Source of the DNA: Methanofastidiosum sp.
GTDB taxonomy: Archaea > Methanobacteriota_B > Thermococci > Methanofastidiosales > Methanofastidiosaceae
Assembly (NCBI GenBank): GCA_020854815.1
Contig: JAHKLW010000036.1
Coordinates: forward strand, 1-55,458
DNA length: 55,458 nucleotides
Direction of reading: 5' to 3'
The notes beneath the pieces were generated by a model, which saw nothing but the letters and a program-made list of their open reading frames with translations, searched no databases and was not told the origin of the DNA. The translations under genes were made by a program, and so were the position numbers. This document shows positions 34,849 through 44,541 of the stretch, piece after piece (positions within the stretch are counted from its first letter, which is position 1; each line of letters begins with the position of its first letter).

Positions 34849-36774
34849 TTGTCTTCAGAGGAGATACTTAAAGAAATTAAAAACGTTGTAACGGAAAATA
34901 TACCTCCAGGTGCAGTCATTACAAATATTGACTTCGAAGGTCCAGAGGTCGTTATATACACCAGAAATCCCGGGATGCTAGTTGACGACGGTGAAATAGT
35001 AAAAGAGCTAGCGAAGAACTTGAGAAAAAGGATCATTGTAAAGCCTGATTCTGCAGTTCTTACTACAGAAGAGGACGCTGTAAACAAAATTAAGAATATA
35101 GTCCCAGACGAGTCTGAGATAACTGATATAACATTTGATCCTTCTGCATCAGAGGTAATAATTGAAGCAAAGAAGCCAGGACTTGTCATTGGTAAATCAG
35201 GACAAACATTGAGAGACATAACACGAGTTGTAAGATGGGCCCCCATCGTAAGAAGAAGTCCTCCTTTGCAGTCAGATACCATAAAGGCAGTCAGGGCCAC
35301 ACTTCAAAAAGAGGCAGACGAGAGAAAAGCTATATTGAAGAGAATAGGCCACAGGATTTATAGGTCTCAGGATGTACGCTCTGAATGGATTAGAGTTTCT
35401 TTTCTTGGAGGCTTCAGGGAAGTAGGCAGGTCGTGTATTTTACTTCAGACTCCAGAATCCAAAGTTTTGCTGGATTGTGGGGTGAATGTAGCAACAAATG
35501 ACCCTAAAATTTCATACCCGCACTTAGATGCCCCTGAATTTAAATACCTCTTGGGTGCAAAAGAACTTGATGCAGTAATAATAAGTCATGCACATCTTGA
35601 TCATTGTGGTTTTGTTCCCTATTTGTATAAATATGGTTACGAAGGTCCCGTGTACTGCACACCACCAACAAGAGACCTAATGACCATGCTACAGCTAGAT
35701 TATATAGATATAGCATTCAAAGAAAATCACCCGTCACCTTACTCAAAAAAAGATGTAAAAAGCGTAATACACCATACAATCCCTGTCGATTACAAAGAAG
35801 TAAGAGATATTTCTCCAGATATTAGGCTAACATTCCATAATTCTGGCCATATACTAGGTTCAGCTATGGTACATCTCCACATTGGAAATGGACTTCATAA
35901 TATAGTATACACAGGCGACTTTAACTTTGACACATCCAGGCTTTTAGAAAAAGCCAGCTTTAAGTTCCCACGTCTTGAATCATTGATAATTGAATCAACA
36001 TACGGTGGATCCCATGATATGCAGATGCCCAGAGGAGAAGCAGAAAAAAATCTATTGAAAATTATCTATGATACCACATCACAGGGTGGAAAAGTCTTAA
36101 TCCCAGTTCTTTCAGTTGGAAGGTCTCAGGAAATTATGCTTGTCTTAGAAGAGCTTATGGAAGGGGGAGCTTTAGAAAAGATGCCAGTTTATCTTGATGG
36201 AATGATCTGGGAAGCAACTGCTATTCACACAGCTTATCCAGAATATCTCTCAAAAGATATAAGGGAAATGATATTTCATCAGGGTAAGAATCCATTTCTA
36301 TCTGAAACTTTCGAAAACGTGAAAACTAATGATAGAAGAAAGAGTATTATCGAAGGACCGCCTTGTATTATCCTTGCAACTAGTGGTATGCTCGTCGGTG
36401 GACCATCAGTTGAATATTTCAAGGCACTAGCAGATGACGTTAGGAACTCAATAATATTTGTAAGTTATCAGGGCGAAGGTTCTCTTGGAAGAAAGGTCCA
36501 GAAAGGCATGACAGAACTTCCACTTATGGGATCAAATGGTAAGAATGATATGATCCACATCAGGATGAAGGTTTACACAGTCGATGGTTTCTCAGGCCAC
36601 TCAGATAGAAACGAGCTAATGGAATTTATAAAGAGATTAAATCCAAAACCAGAGAGGATAATAACGGGCCATGGAGATCCTGCAAAATGCACCGACTTTG
36701 CAAGTACAATTTATAGAAAGTTTAGAATAGAGACTAAAGCACCATCAAATCTTGAGACAATAAGATTGAGTTAG
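34849..36774 (+). CDS. fttA: aCPSF1/FttA: KH-domain beta-CASP ribonuclease, transcription termination factor
   Basis: A 641-residue archaeal CPSF73 homolog that cleaves nascent RNA at U-rich sites to end transcription. The N-terminal KH-like region (about 1-145) has VIGKSGQTLRDITR. The metallo-beta-lactamase core has SHAHLDHCG. The beta-CASP domain follows (STYGGSHDMQMPRGEAE, TSGMLVGGPSVEY). The C-terminus has DGFSGHSDRNELMEF and TGHGDPAKC. It starts at TTG 34849, with GGTGAG at 34840-34845. This is the likely trans-factor for the oligo-T signals noted here. Confidence 0.96.
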   Translation: MSSEEILKEIKNVVTENIPPGAVITNIDFEGPEVVIYTRNPGMLVDDGEIVKELAKNLRKRIIVKPDSAVLTTEEDAVNKIKNIVPDESEITDITFDPSASEVIIEAKKPGLVIGKSGQTLRDITRVVRWAPIVRRSPPLQSDTIKAVRATLQKEADERKAILKRIGHRIYRSQDVRSEWIRVSFLGGFREVGRSCILLQTPESKVLLDCGVNVATNDPKISYPHLDAPEFKYLLGAKELDAVIISHAHLDHCGFVPYLYKYGYEGPVYCTPPTRDLMTMLQLDYIDIAFKENHPSPYSKKDVKSVIHHTIPVDYKEVRDISPDIRLTFHNSGHILGSAMVHLHIGNGLHNIVYTGDFNFDTSRLLEKASFKFPRLESLIIESTYGGSHDMQMPRGEAEKNLLKIIYDTTSQGGKVLIPVLSVGRSQEIMLVLEELMEGGALEKMPVYLDGMIWEATAIHTAYPEYLSKDIREMIFHQGKNPFLSETFENVKTNDRRKSIIEGPPCIILATSGMLVGGPSVEYFKALADDVRNSIIFVSYQGEGSLGRKVQKGMTELPLMGSNGKNDMIHIRMKVYTVDGFSGHSDRNELMEFIKRLNPKPERIITGHGDPAKCTDFASTIYRKFRIETKAPSNLETIRLS

Positions 36775-36782
36775 GTTGGCAC

Positions 36783-37085
36783 ATGGAATTTTGTTATGCG
36801 GTATATCGTCATGAACATGAGCAAATTGTCGCAGTATGTGATGAAGATACTATTGGTAAAACCTTCTATTGCAATGAAAAGGGGATAAAAATAGAAATAA
36901 AAAAATCTTTTTATGGAATGAATAAAGGTCAAAAAGAAGAAGTATTACTCCTTATGAAGAATGCGACAATCCTTAATCTTGTTGGTAAAGAGATAATTGA
37001 AATTGCTTTAGAAGAAGGGCTCATCAGCAAAGAATGTGTTTTAGCGATAGGGGATACATTGCATGCACAGAGGACTAAATTGTAA
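36783..37085 (+). CDS. DUF424 family protein
   Basis: 100 residues with the DUF424 pattern: GKTFYCNEKGIKIEIKKSFYG, then a helical segment ending NLVGKEIIEIALEEGLIS, and the terminal GDTLHAQR. The family is archaeal and uncharacterised and often sits with RNA-processing genes, as here between aCPSF1 (8 nt) and NMD3. Function unknown. Confidence 0.8.
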   Translation: MEFCYAVYRHEHEQIVAVCDEDTIGKTFYCNEKGIKIEIKKSFYGMNKGQKEEVLLLMKNATILNLVGKEIIEIALEEGLISKECVLAIGDTLHAQRTKL

Positions 37086-37106
37086 TTAGATATTTATAAA
37101 AAGGAA

Positions 37107-37116
37107 TTTAAACAAT
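37107..37116 (+). promoter_or_regulatory. TATA box for nmd3
   Basis: GAATTTAAAC is centred about 25 nt before ATG 37136, predicting a leaderless transcript separate from the aCPSF1 unit. Confidence 0.45.
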
Positions 37117-37135
37117 ATCTTTTCTATTTATACTT

Positions 37136-38239
37136 ATGGAAAGATGCTTTATTTGTGGTAAGGAGGGGCCTCTTACAGATGATAGGTGTAGGGAGTGTTA
37201 TCTACGAGAGTCTTTTCATTTTTCTGTTCCTGCAAAGTTAAAAGTGCCTTACTGCAAAAGCTGTAATTCTTATTATACAAGCAGGTGGAAAACTCTTGAA
37301 GATAAAAGTTCCTTCATAAATGAAATCTTGAAGAATAATGTTTCTTCAAATCGAGATATCGACTTTGTTACAGAATTTTCTAAGACAAAAAAAGAGATCC
37401 AGACAAAAGTTGATTTAATTGAAGAAGGCAATATTTCTAAAATAAGACTTACTATAAGGCCTTTTGATGAGGATCCGTCATTTGACATAGAAGCTTCAAC
37501 TGAAATACAACTATCTGGCGAGCAATGCCAGAGATGCTCAAGATTCTATGGCGGATATTACGAAGCAATACTCCAGATAAGAAACGATGAGAAAAAAATT
37601 GAGCTAGAAAGAGCAAATGAAATAATGGAAATTATAGATGACCTTTCAGACAAACTTATATCAAAAGACAGAATGGCATTTATAGCAAGGGTTGAAGAGC
37701 TAAAAGAAGGAATCGATATATACATGGGATCTTTATCTGCAGCAAGAAAGATTGCAAATGAGCTAATCAAGAGATTCAGTGGGGCTGTGAGCGAATCACA
37801 TAAACTTATGGGGCTTGATAAGGATTCTGGGAAAAAGATTTACAGGACTACCGTCTCTGTGCGATTAAAGAATCTGACACAAAGGTATGCATATTATCGT
37901 GGCCATTTATTTTTATTTGATATTGCTGGTGAGAACTTTAAACTGACTTCTCTTGAGGATGGTAGTTTAATTAGTATCAAAGCAAAAGAGTTTGAAAAGG
38001 AACTCAAAAAAGAGACGATAAGGATAATCGATAAAGACTTGCTTGACATAATAGATCTTTCAGTAACAGAAATCACTCCTGAAAGATATCAGATGATGAA
38101 ACTTTCCGGGGACTATGAAGCCTTTTATGTCCAAAAAGAGCAAGTTCATCTAAAAAGAGAATTAAAAACAGGCGATAGCGTCAAAGCTGCAGTCATAGAT
38201 AACAAGATAATTATTATTGAACAAGAAAGTATTATTTAG
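37136..38239 (+). CDS. nmd3: NMD3 family protein
   Basis: 367 residues with the NMD3 zinc-ligand array: CFICGKEGPLTDDRCRECYL, PYCKSCNSYYTSRW and QCQRCSRFYGGYYEA. In eukaryotes NMD3 escorts the 60S subunit. The archaeal form, which lacks the export-signal tail, is thought to act in large-subunit maturation. Length and cysteine layout match archaeal members. Confidence 0.92.
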   Translation: MERCFICGKEGPLTDDRCRECYLRESFHFSVPAKLKVPYCKSCNSYYTSRWKTLEDKSSFINEILKNNVSSNRDIDFVTEFSKTKKEIQTKVDLIEEGNISKIRLTIRPFDEDPSFDIEASTEIQLSGEQCQRCSRFYGGYYEAILQIRNDEKKIELERANEIMEIIDDLSDKLISKDRMAFIARVEELKEGIDIYMGSLSAARKIANELIKRFSGAVSESHKLMGLDKDSGKKIYRTTVSVRLKNLTQRYAYYRGHLFLFDIAGENFKLTSLEDGSLISIKAKEFEKELKKETIRIIDKDLLDIIDLSVTEITPERYQMMKLSGDYEAFYVQKEQVHLKRELKTGDSVKAAVIDNKIIIIEQESII

Positions 38240-38291
38240 AACAATTAAGGTATAAAAAGTTTCAACTTGGTCATTATTCTTTTAAGCAAAA

Positions 38292-38298
38292 TTTATAC
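38292..38298 (+). promoter_or_regulatory. TATA box for argG
   Basis: TTTATAC is centred about 24 nt before ATG 38318. This supports the leaderless start there and argues against the longer frame opening at 38267. Confidence 0.5.
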
Positions 38299-38317
38299 CT
38301 CATGCACGGCGATTCTA

Positions 38318-39559
38318 ATGGTAAAAGATAAAGTTGTTTTGGCTTATTCTGGTGGTCTTGATACCAGTGTCATCCTGACTTGGTTGATAGATGAAGGATA
38401 TGATGTCATATGTTTCATAGCAGATGTTGGGCAGGATGAAGATCTCAAGGCTGCTAAAGAAAAGGCCATAAAATGTGGAGCAACGAAGGTCTATGTTGAA
38501 GATTTGAGGGCGGAGTTTGTCACAGACTTCATCTTCCAAGCATTAAAAGGAAATGCAATGTATGAGAACCGGTATCTTTTAGGTACGTCACTTGCAAGAC
38601 CCTTAATCGCAAAGAAACAGATCGAAATTGCTCAAAAAGAAAAAGCAAAATACGTTGCACATGGAGCAACAGGAAAAGGAAACGATCAGGTTAGATTCGA
38701 ACTAACTTATTATGCATTGAATCCAGCTATTCATGTAATAGCACCTTGGAAGATTCCAAAGTATTTGCAACAATTCCAGGGAAGAAGTGACTTGATAAAA
38801 TACGCTGAAACAAAAGGCATACCGATAAAGGCCTCAGTTTCAAAGCCTTACAGCGAAGATGGTAATTTAATGCACCTAAGTCATGAAGCCGGGATTTTAG
38901 AAGATACAATGCTTACGCCAACAGAAGACATGTTTGAGATAACAAAATCACCAATGGACGCTCCAAATAAACAAACAGTAATAGAGATAGACTTCAAGAA
39001 TGGCCTCCCAGTGAAGGTCACAAACAAAAATGATGGAACTGTAAAAACTAAACCTTTAGAGCTTTTCTTATACTTAAACGAGCTTGCAAAAGAAAACGGT
39101 GTCGGGAGAATAGACATCGTTGAGAACAGGTTTGTCGGTATAAAGAGCAGAGGAGTTTATGAAACTCCCGGTGCCACAATACTATGGGCGGCCCACAGGG
39201 ATATTGAAGGAATAGCAATGGACAGGGAAGTCATGCATATAAAACAGACTTTAGAACCTAAGTTTGCAGAACTAATATACAATGGATTCTGGTACTCTCC
39301 TGAGATGGACTTTTTAATGGCAGCATTTAACAAAAGTCAAGAGTTTATTGATGGGAAAGTCGTAATAGGCTTATACAAGGGCAATGTAATGATGCTTGGA
39401 AGAGAGTCTCCCACATCACTATATAACAAAGAACTATCAAGCATGGATGTTGAGGGTGGATTCGATCAGACCGATTCTAAGGGATTCATAAGAATAAACG
39501 CTATTAGGCTAAAAGCACACAAAGTAATTTTGAACAAGAAAACACTTGGACTAAAATAA
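38318..39559 (+). CDS. argG: Argininosuccinate synthase
   Basis: A 413-residue ATP-dependent ligase joining citrulline and aspartate. The PP-loop [23 protein letters not shown] and [16 protein letters not shown] are present. ATG 38318 is preferred over upstream codons because it matches the family N-terminus and the promoter. No argH or other arginine gene is nearby, so the pathway is dispersed. Confidence 0.95.
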   Translation: MVKDKVVLAYSGGLDTSVILTWLIDEGYDVICFIADVGQDEDLKAAKEKAIKCGATKVYVEDLRAEFVTDFIFQALKGNAMYENRYLLGTSLARPLIAKKQIEIAQKEKAKYVAHGATGKGNDQVRFELTYYALNPAIHVIAPWKIPKYLQQFQGRSDLIKYAETKGIPIKASVSKPYSEDGNLMHLSHEAGILEDTMLTPTEDMFEITKSPMDAPNKQTVIEIDFKNGLPVKVTNKNDGTVKTKPLELFLYLNELAKENGVGRIDIVENRFVGIKSRGVYETPGATILWAAHRDIEGIAMDREVMHIKQTLEPKFAELIYNGFWYSPEMDFLMAAFNKSQEFIDGKVVIGLYKGNVMMLGRESPTSLYNKELSSMDVEGGFDQTDSKGFIRINAIRLKAHKVILNKKTLGLK

Positions 39560-39571
39560 TTTTTTATTTTT

Positions 39572-39805
39572 TTATAATTTCATTCCTTCTTCAATAGCCA
39601 TAAGCCAGTTCATGAAAGTATTGAAGGAGCCTCTTAATGCGGGCATGTCGTCTGATTCTATTGTAATTTTTAGAGTATCGCCTTTTGTTTTAATCTCTGA
39701 TCTAGTCTTGTAAAAAGGTGAGCTATTCTCTTCGATTCTTAGGAGCCTTTCTATATCCTTTGCTTTTTTATGGAGGTAAATAATTTCAATCTTGGCATCC
39801 TTCAT
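39572..39805 (-). CDS. pcc1: KEOPS complex subunit Pcc1
   Basis: A 77-residue protein with the Pcc1 signature ALRGSFNTFMNWLMAIEEG at its C-terminus and a beta-alpha-beta fold pattern. Pcc1 dimerises Kae1 in the KEOPS complex, which makes t6A37 on tRNA. The start overlaps the upstream HAD gene by 4 nt (39802-39805), so translation is coupled. Confidence 0.8.
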   Translation of the reverse strand: MKDAKIEIIYLHKKAKDIERLLRIEENSSPFYKTRSEIKTKGDTLKITIESDDMPALRGSFNTFMNWLMAIEEGMKL

Positions 39806-40452
39806 AACTTAATATAATCTAAAATCCTTAAAAGGTTTCTTTCACAGATAGTAACATCAGCTTTCTTTTTTACTTCTTCATCTTTTGGATCAAATGCAAT
39901 TGATAAACCTGATAAATTAAACATCGGGATGTCATATTTTGAATCCCCAATTGAAACTATCTCTTCTTTTTTAAAGTTATTTTTCTCCATAATCTTGTTA
40001 ATTACGATATCCTTCCTTAATAGGTCAACTCGCCAGAAATCCTCTCCTGTGAGATATCCTTTTTCATTATACTGAAATCCATTGGCCCAAATATCATGTA
40101 TGCCCAATTCCCTTCCTGCATTTTGGGCTAACAAATCAATACCTGCAGAAATAATAAAAAGTTTTAATTCACTTTCCTTTAAGATTTGAATGCATTCTCT
40201 AGCCCCATCAATAAAAACATAATTCTTAAGGGCATTCTCAACTTCGCTTTTGTGAGGGAGGCGCCCATTTCTTTTCCACAAAGAAACGTCTTCCCTTATC
40301 CATTGGCCATAGTCTATTTCTTCCGAAAAATATCGGCTCATATTTTCCTTCCTCTTTTCCTCATCTGCACCGAAATATTCATGGAGCCTTTCCCACGAGG
40401 AATGGGATTCAATAAGCACCCCGTCTAGATCAAAGACTATAGCACCGACCAT
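39802..40452 (-). CDS. HAD-family phosphatase, phosphoserine-phosphatase-like
   Basis: 216 residues with HAD motif I FDLDGVL, motif II FIISAGID, motif III lysine in the VINKIMEKN region, and motif IV IGDSKYDIPMF. The helical cap after motif I resembles the SerB/PSPase subclass. The substrate is unknown. A TATA-like box at 40473-40483 gives a leaderless start at 40452. It is coupled to pcc1. Confidence 0.8.
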   Translation of the reverse strand: MVGAIVFDLDGVLIESHSSWERLHEYFGADEEKRKENMSRYFSEEIDYGQWIREDVSLWKRNGRLPHKSEVENALKNYVFIDGARECIQILKESELKLFIISAGIDLLAQNAGRELGIHDIWANGFQYNEKGYLTGEDFWRVDLLRKDIVINKIMEKNNFKKEEIVSIGDSKYDIPMFNLSGLSIAFDPKDEEVKKKADVTICERNLLRILDYIKL

Positions 40453-40472
40453 ATATTAAAAAAATAATCATC

Positions 40473-40483
40473 TTATTTAAAAC
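40473..40483. promoter_or_regulatory. Shared AT box between divergent HAD and tsr3 genes
   Basis: TTATTTAAAAC reads as a TATA box on both strands. It lies 26 nt before ATG 40452 on the minus strand and about 35 nt before the tsr3 start codons on the plus strand. One TBP site may serve both directions. Confidence 0.45.
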
Positions 40484-40513
40484 TTTAGAAAATCTTTTAT
40501 TGTGGCGTAATAT

Positions 40514-41062
40514 TTGACAGTTGTGAAACTCATCGTCTATAATCTAGGCCAGGACAACCCTAAGAAATGCACCGCCCACAGGCTACTAAAATTCGGAGAA
40601 GTCACATTTGTAAAAAACATAAAGAGTTTACCAAATAATTGTATCCTCTTAAATCCCTTCTCAAGGGAAGTACTATCTCCTGAGGATGTTAAATTCTCAA
40701 AGAATGGGATCGTGGCGCTTGACTGTTCCTGGGTGGATGCAGAGAGAAGCTTTGATAAGATAAAATCAAGAGTACAGGGAAGGATTCTGCCATTTTTAGT
40801 TCCTTCAAATCCAGTAAACTATGGTAAACCTGGAAAACTATCTACGGCCGAAGCGTTCTCAGGGGCATTATATATATTAGGGGAGACAGAACAGGCCAGA
40901 AAGGTCCTATCAACCTTTAATTGGGGGGAAGAGTTTTTTAAAATTAATAAGGAATTACTAGAAGGCTATTCAAAATCTAAGGATGGAGAAGAAGTTTTAG
41001 ATTTCCAAGAGAAATATTTAAAAGGGATTAAGAACAGAAAAAGTTCTATAGGGGAGATGTAA
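40514..41062 (+). CDS. tsr3: Tsr3-like rRNA aminocarboxypropyltransferase
   Basis: 182 residues. Tsr3 transfers an aminocarboxypropyl group from SAM to the hypermodified nucleotide of small-subunit rRNA. Landmarks are [46 protein letters not shown] and [15 protein letters not shown]. The start is TTG 40514 or GTG 40523; neither has a clear Shine-Dalgarno site. Its stop shares a base with the start of eL40 (TAATG), linking rRNA modification to ribosomal protein synthesis. Confidence 0.9.
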   Translation: MTVVKLIVYNLGQDNPKKCTAHRLLKFGEVTFVKNIKSLPNNCILLNPFSREVLSPEDVKFSKNGIVALDCSWVDAERSFDKIKSRVQGRILPFLVPSNPVNYGKPGKLSTAEAFSGALYILGETEQARKVLSTFNWGEEFFKINKELLEGYSKSKDGEEVLDFQEKYLKGIKNRKSSIGEM

Positions 41063-41205
41063 TGAAGAACGAGTTAGCAGAAAAGAGACTTTTTCATGTA
41101 AAAATTTGCATGAAATGTAACGCGAGAAATCCATGGAAAGCTGAAAGTTGCAGAAAGTGTGGATACGCAGGATTGAGAGGAAAAGCAAAAGAATCAAGAG
41201 TATAA
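41062..41205 (+). CDS. rpl40e: 50S ribosomal protein eL40
   Basis: A 47-residue ribosomal protein with the zinc ribbon [20 protein letters not shown] followed by [12 protein letters not shown]. It is free-standing, without the ubiquitin fusion seen in eukaryotes. ATG 41062 overlaps the tsr3 stop by one base. Its last 12 bases overlap the convergent HAD gene (41194-41784). Confidence 0.95.
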   Translation: MKNELAEKRLFHVKICMKCNARNPWKAESCRKCGYAGLRGKAKESRV

Positions 41206-41784
41206 AATAGGCATTAAATCTTTTATTCCATCAACTTTTTTATCTCCTATTTTTATCCCTATGAACTGGCATCCAGCACCTTTAGCTGCAGCCATATCAG
41301 ATTTTGTATCTCCTACAAATAACACATTATTAATTGGGACTTTTAGAATTTCTGATGCTTTTAGAAGCATGTCTGGGTGTGGTTTTGGTCGCTTTACATC
41401 ATCAAGACACATCACAATCTCAAAATATTTGTAAAGATCGAAATAATTAAAAGTTTTATCCAGATTTATTCTCGGTGTATTAGTTGCAACTCCTAGTTTG
41501 AATTCTTTCAAGGAAGATAAAGTTTCATGAACTTGTTCACATAGCTTGATTAAATGAACATTATTTCTTTGATTTCTAAGCGCAGCTTCAACTGCATCAT
41601 TTCCAAGACCATATCTCTTTAGATCTTCTTCAACTGAAGGGCCCCAGAATATCTTTCTGTAAGTCTGCCGATCTACTGTATCCTTTCCAAATTCAACTAA
41701 AGTCTGATTAAAAGATGTAAACCAGCTTTCAAAAGAGTCAAGTAGAACGCCGTCAACATCGAAAACAATAGCTTTTATATCCAT
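41194..41784 (-). CDS. HAD-superfamily hydrolase, phosphoglycolate-phosphatase-like
   Basis: 196 residues with motif [12 protein letters not shown], a helical cap, motif II VATNTPR, a motif III lysine in KRPKPHPDM and motif [18 protein letters not shown]. This is the Gph-like subgroup. The substrate is not determinable. Its 3' end runs 12 bases into eL40 on the other strand. Confidence 0.85.
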   Translation of the reverse strand: MDIKAIVFDVDGVLLDSFESWFTSFNQTLVEFGKDTVDRQTYRKIFWGPSVEEDLKRYGLGNDAVEAALRNQRNNVHLIKLCEQVHETLSSLKEFKLGVATNTPRINLDKTFNYFDLYKYFEIVMCLDDVKRPKPHPDMLLKASEILKVPINNVLFVGDTKSDMAAAKGAGCQFIGIKIGDKKVDGIKDLMPILYS

Positions 41785-41901
41785 GAAACTAAGGTCAAGA
41801 GTCGTTATTTAAGTTTTTTTATAGTAAATTATTTAAAATTTGAAATTCATAGTTATTATTTGAATTATGATTTATTATTGTAAAACAGAAGGAGAGAATA
41901 A

Positions 41902-42144
41902 ATGAAGTTTGTAATATCTAGAATAACTAAAAGCAGTTCAAATCCTGAAGATTCTCCCTGCATTGGTGCACAATATGATCAAAAAAATAGATGTTGGACT
42001 AAAGATTTTCCAGATTTAAAAGAGCTTATGAGATTCTTTAGTAGATATGGCGATCTAATAATAAAAGAAAATGAACAGACTCAGATGGCCGAGATCGTTA
42101 TATATGACGATTGGGAAGAAATAATGACAAAATTGAAGAGATAG
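41902..42144 (+). CDS. Conserved-looking small protein, unknown function
   Basis: I do not recognise this 80-residue protein. It is mixed alpha/beta and soluble, with GAQYDQKNRCWTKDFPDL, then a helical stretch and acidic EIVIYDDWEEIM. ATG 41902 has AGGAGAG upstream. It is convergent with the parvulin gene (1 nt apart). Confidence 0.65.
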   Translation: MKFVISRITKSSSNPEDSPCIGAQYDQKNRCWTKDFPDLKELMRFFSRYGDLIIKENEQTQMAEIVIYDDWEEIMTKLKR

Positions 42145-42145
42145 A

Positions 42146-42427
42146 TTATTTCTTTTCCAATATTTTAATCAGATGCCAACCAAACTGTGTCTTTACAGGC
42201 CCAACTACAGATCCAACGTTTCCTTCAAAGGCCGCCTTCTCAAATTCTTTTACCATCTTCTGTCTTGAGAAAAATCCTAGATCCCCTCCCTTTTTACCCG
42301 AGGGGCATTGGGAGAATTTCTTTGCAAGCTCTGAAAAATTATCTCCTCTGTTTACTTTTTCGAGAATTTCTTTGGCTAAAACTTCGGATTTGACTAATAT
42401 ATGTGCCGCATGTACTTCTTTTACCAT
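42146..42427 (-). CDS. Parvulin-type peptidyl-prolyl isomerase
   Basis: A 93-residue single-domain parvulin with AAHILVKSEV, FSELAKKFSQCPSGKKGGDLG, and VGPVKTQFGWHLIKI. It is cytosolic, with no signal peptide or SurA-type extension. A TATA box read on the minus strand at about 42446-42456 indicates a leaderless start. Confidence 0.94.
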   Translation of the reverse strand: MVKEVHAAHILVKSEVLAKEILEKVNRGDNFSELAKKFSQCPSGKKGGDLGFFSRQKMVKEFEKAAFEGNVGSVVGPVKTQFGWHLIKILEKK

Positions 42428-42476
42428 AAATTTGATTTTTGAATACTATATAAAAGAGTAACTGTGATTATTATTT

Positions 42477-43346
42477 CTATCTTTCAGCAAGGTACACCCC
42501 AAAGATTACAAGTATTCCACCAAGCACTGTGAATATTGTAATTACCTCTCCAAGGAGAAACCAAGCCATTATTGCAGTAACAACTGGGACGAAGTATAAA
42601 AACATTGCAACATTGGAGGCTTTTTCACATTTCATTGATCTGTTCCAGCATATGTATGCGTATACTGAGCATAAAAGGGAGAGGTATAACACAGAGCCTA
42701 CACCTACCAGTGTGACCTCACCAATGAAAGAAAATCTAGATTCAAATAATGCCATTGGAAACAAAAAAATAGTACCAAATAGAAATGATAATGAAGTCAT
42801 CGCAAGCGGTGTTCTTTGTTCCATTGTCCTTTTTCCAGCAACTGAATATGCTGCCCAGAAAATACCCGTTAATATTATTAGGATATCTCCAATATTGATT
42901 TTCTGAAATCCTGAAAGTGAACCGTTGACTACAATTATGACTGCACCAATAAATGAAACAAATATTCCAAAAGCCGTCTTTTTGTTAAATGCTTCACCAA
43001 GAAACATCATAGCAAAGATTGCGATGAAAGGGACATTGAAATTTATCAGAATCGATGAGTTTATTGCAGATGTAAATTTTAAAGCGTATACTTGAATTGC
43101 ATGTACTAGTGTTACACCAAGAAGGCCAAGAATCGAAAATTTAATAATTTCATTTTTATTAATTCTTAGGCTTTTGCTACCTTCAAGATAGTATGTAATT
43201 GCAACAATCACGGGGCAAGCAATAAGAAATCTAAAGAAAGCAAGAGAATAAGGAGGGATTTCTGTTAATCCCCACTTTATAGCAATCCATGATCCAGACC
43301 AAATTAGGACTAAAGCTAGTAACTCTAGGAATGTTTTTAATTTCAT
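42477..43346 (-). CDS. EamA/DMT-family transporter
   Basis: 289 residues forming ten hydrophobic helices in two EamA halves (IWSGSWIAIKWGL and NIGDILIILTGIFWAAYSV begin the halves). DMT members export amino acids or metabolites; the substrate is unknown. It lies 17 nt downstream of htpX and is probably co-transcribed. Confidence 0.9.
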   Translation of the reverse strand: MKLKTFLELLALVLIWSGSWIAIKWGLTEIPPYSLAFFRFLIACPVIVAITYYLEGSKSLRINKNEIIKFSILGLLGVTLVHAIQVYALKFTSAINSSILINFNVPFIAIFAMMFLGEAFNKKTAFGIFVSFIGAVIIVVNGSLSGFQKINIGDILIILTGIFWAAYSVAGKRTMEQRTPLAMTSLSFLFGTIFLFPMALFESRFSFIGEVTLVGVGSVLYLSLLCSVYAYICWNRSMKCEKASNVAMFLYFVPVVTAIMAWFLLGEVITIFTVLGGILVIFGVYLAER

Positions 43347-43363
43347 TGGGCATCTTTTTCCTT

Positions 43364-44341
43364 CTATTTTGCAAGTTTTGAGAGATGCTTTATTCTTTTA
43401 AGCATATTGGGGTGTGTACTCATTAGCTCCATTATGCTAGCAGAAGTACCTACTCTAACTCCACCATGCCTTACAGCTTCAAGTTCATGTCTGTCAATAG
43501 TGCCGCTCATGTCTCTGTCAACTTCAGTGAGCTCATTAAAATCGCCCATCGCCTTAGTTGGATCATTCATGAAGAACGCTTTGATTCCTTCTATTCTCTG
43601 TACTTCTCTTTTTGGTGTTTTTGCAGTACCGTATGTAAGTTTGTAAAGGGCGGATGCTAATTGATGCGGTTCATTTCCTAGTTCTGTGCTTCCTTTGTCT
43701 GCATAGTATTCCCTTATCCTTGACCCATACATCACTAATAGATTTGTGATAAAGTAGACAACTAATGCTATTATTCCAATCATAGCTGTTCCCCCGGCAT
43801 TCCTGTCATTACTTGTACCAGTTCTTCCACTGTACATCGAAGACATATACATGTAATAGGCTATCATTGGAACAGCACTAAGTAAAGTAATTATTGCCAT
43901 GTCACTATGCTTAACATGAGAAATTTCGTGCCCCACCACAGCCTTAAGTTCATCTTCTGAAAGTAAATTTGTAATACCTTCTGTAACACATACTCTTGCA
44001 TCACCTTTTGATCTCCCAAATGCAAATGCGTTTGGCATCGGAGTTGGACATATTCCTACTTTAGGTGTTTTCTTTAGACCTGCTTTTCTAGCTTGCTCTT
44101 CAACCATTCTGTAAAGCTTTGGATTCTCTCCTTCAGTAATATATCTGACCTTCATTGATGATTCAACCATCTTTGGGCCAATCATATACTGTACAAACAT
44201 CATTCCCAGTGCTAAAATAACTGAGTAATTAATAAAACTCTGGCCTGAATAACCAACGGCAGCCCCTACAAAAAGTAAAAAACCATATAGTATGGCAAAC
44301 ATTAATCCAATTAACATATACATTTTCATCTGAAGCCACAT
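43364..44341 (-). CDS. htpX: HtpX-like membrane zinc protease (M48)
   Basis: About 325 residues with two N-terminal transmembrane helices, zinc motif VGHEISHVKHSD, two more helices, and the third ligand in SRIREYYADKGSTEL. It is a membrane-protein quality-control protease. ATG 44341 with GGGAG just upstream is preferred to TTG 44353. The C-terminal THPNMLKRIKHLSKL is family-typical. Confidence 0.92.
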   Translation of the reverse strand: MWLQMKMYMLIGLMFAILYGFLLFVGAAVGYSGQSFINYSVILALGMMFVQYMIGPKMVESSMKVRYITEGENPKLYRMVEEQARKAGLKKTPKVGICPTPMPNAFAFGRSKGDARVCVTEGITNLLSEDELKAVVGHEISHVKHSDMAIITLLSAVPMIAYYMYMSSMYSGRTGTSNDRNAGGTAMIGIIALVVYFITNLLVMYGSRIREYYADKGSTELGNEPHQLASALYKLTYGTAKTPKREVQRIEGIKAFFMNDPTKAMGDFNELTEVDRDMSGTIDRHELEAVRHGGVRVGTSASIMELMSTHPNMLKRIKHLSKLAK

Positions 44342-44434
44342 AGTATCTCCCAAGATTAAATAAGCTTACTATATATTTAAAGATTTCTTATAATGTTTTG
44401 AGAAAAAAAGATACCGCATTGATAATAAAATTGG

Positions 44435-44506
44435 TGCGACTGGCGGGATTCGAACCCGCGCTTGAAGCTTGGGAAGCTCCAGTCCTAACCACTAGACTAC
44501 AGTCGC
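44435..44506 (-). tRNA. tRNA-Gly(CCC)
   Basis: The minus strand folds as a cloverleaf: acceptor GCGACTG/CAGTCGC, anticodon stem GGAGC/GCTTC with one G-U pair around loop TTCCCAA, and T stem GCGGG/CCCGC. The anticodon is CCC. The discriminator is A, and CCA is DNA-encoded at 44432-44434. It is strongly similar to the UCC isoacceptor at 16991-17062. Confidence 0.95.
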
Positions 44507-44532
44507 TTCAAGTACAAATCTGTAAATGCAAA

Positions 44533-44541
44533 TTTATAAAT
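44533..44541 (-). promoter_or_regulatory. TATA box of tRNA-Gly(CCC)
   Basis: A TATA sequence (ATTTATAAA on the minus strand) lies about 30 nt before the tRNA 5' end. It overlaps the last codons of the DUF531 gene. Confidence 0.5.

Noticed and set aside
38267-38317. Longer ArgG beginning at 38267
   Set aside because: It overlaps the TATA box, and ArgG proteins start close to the AYSGGLDTS motif.
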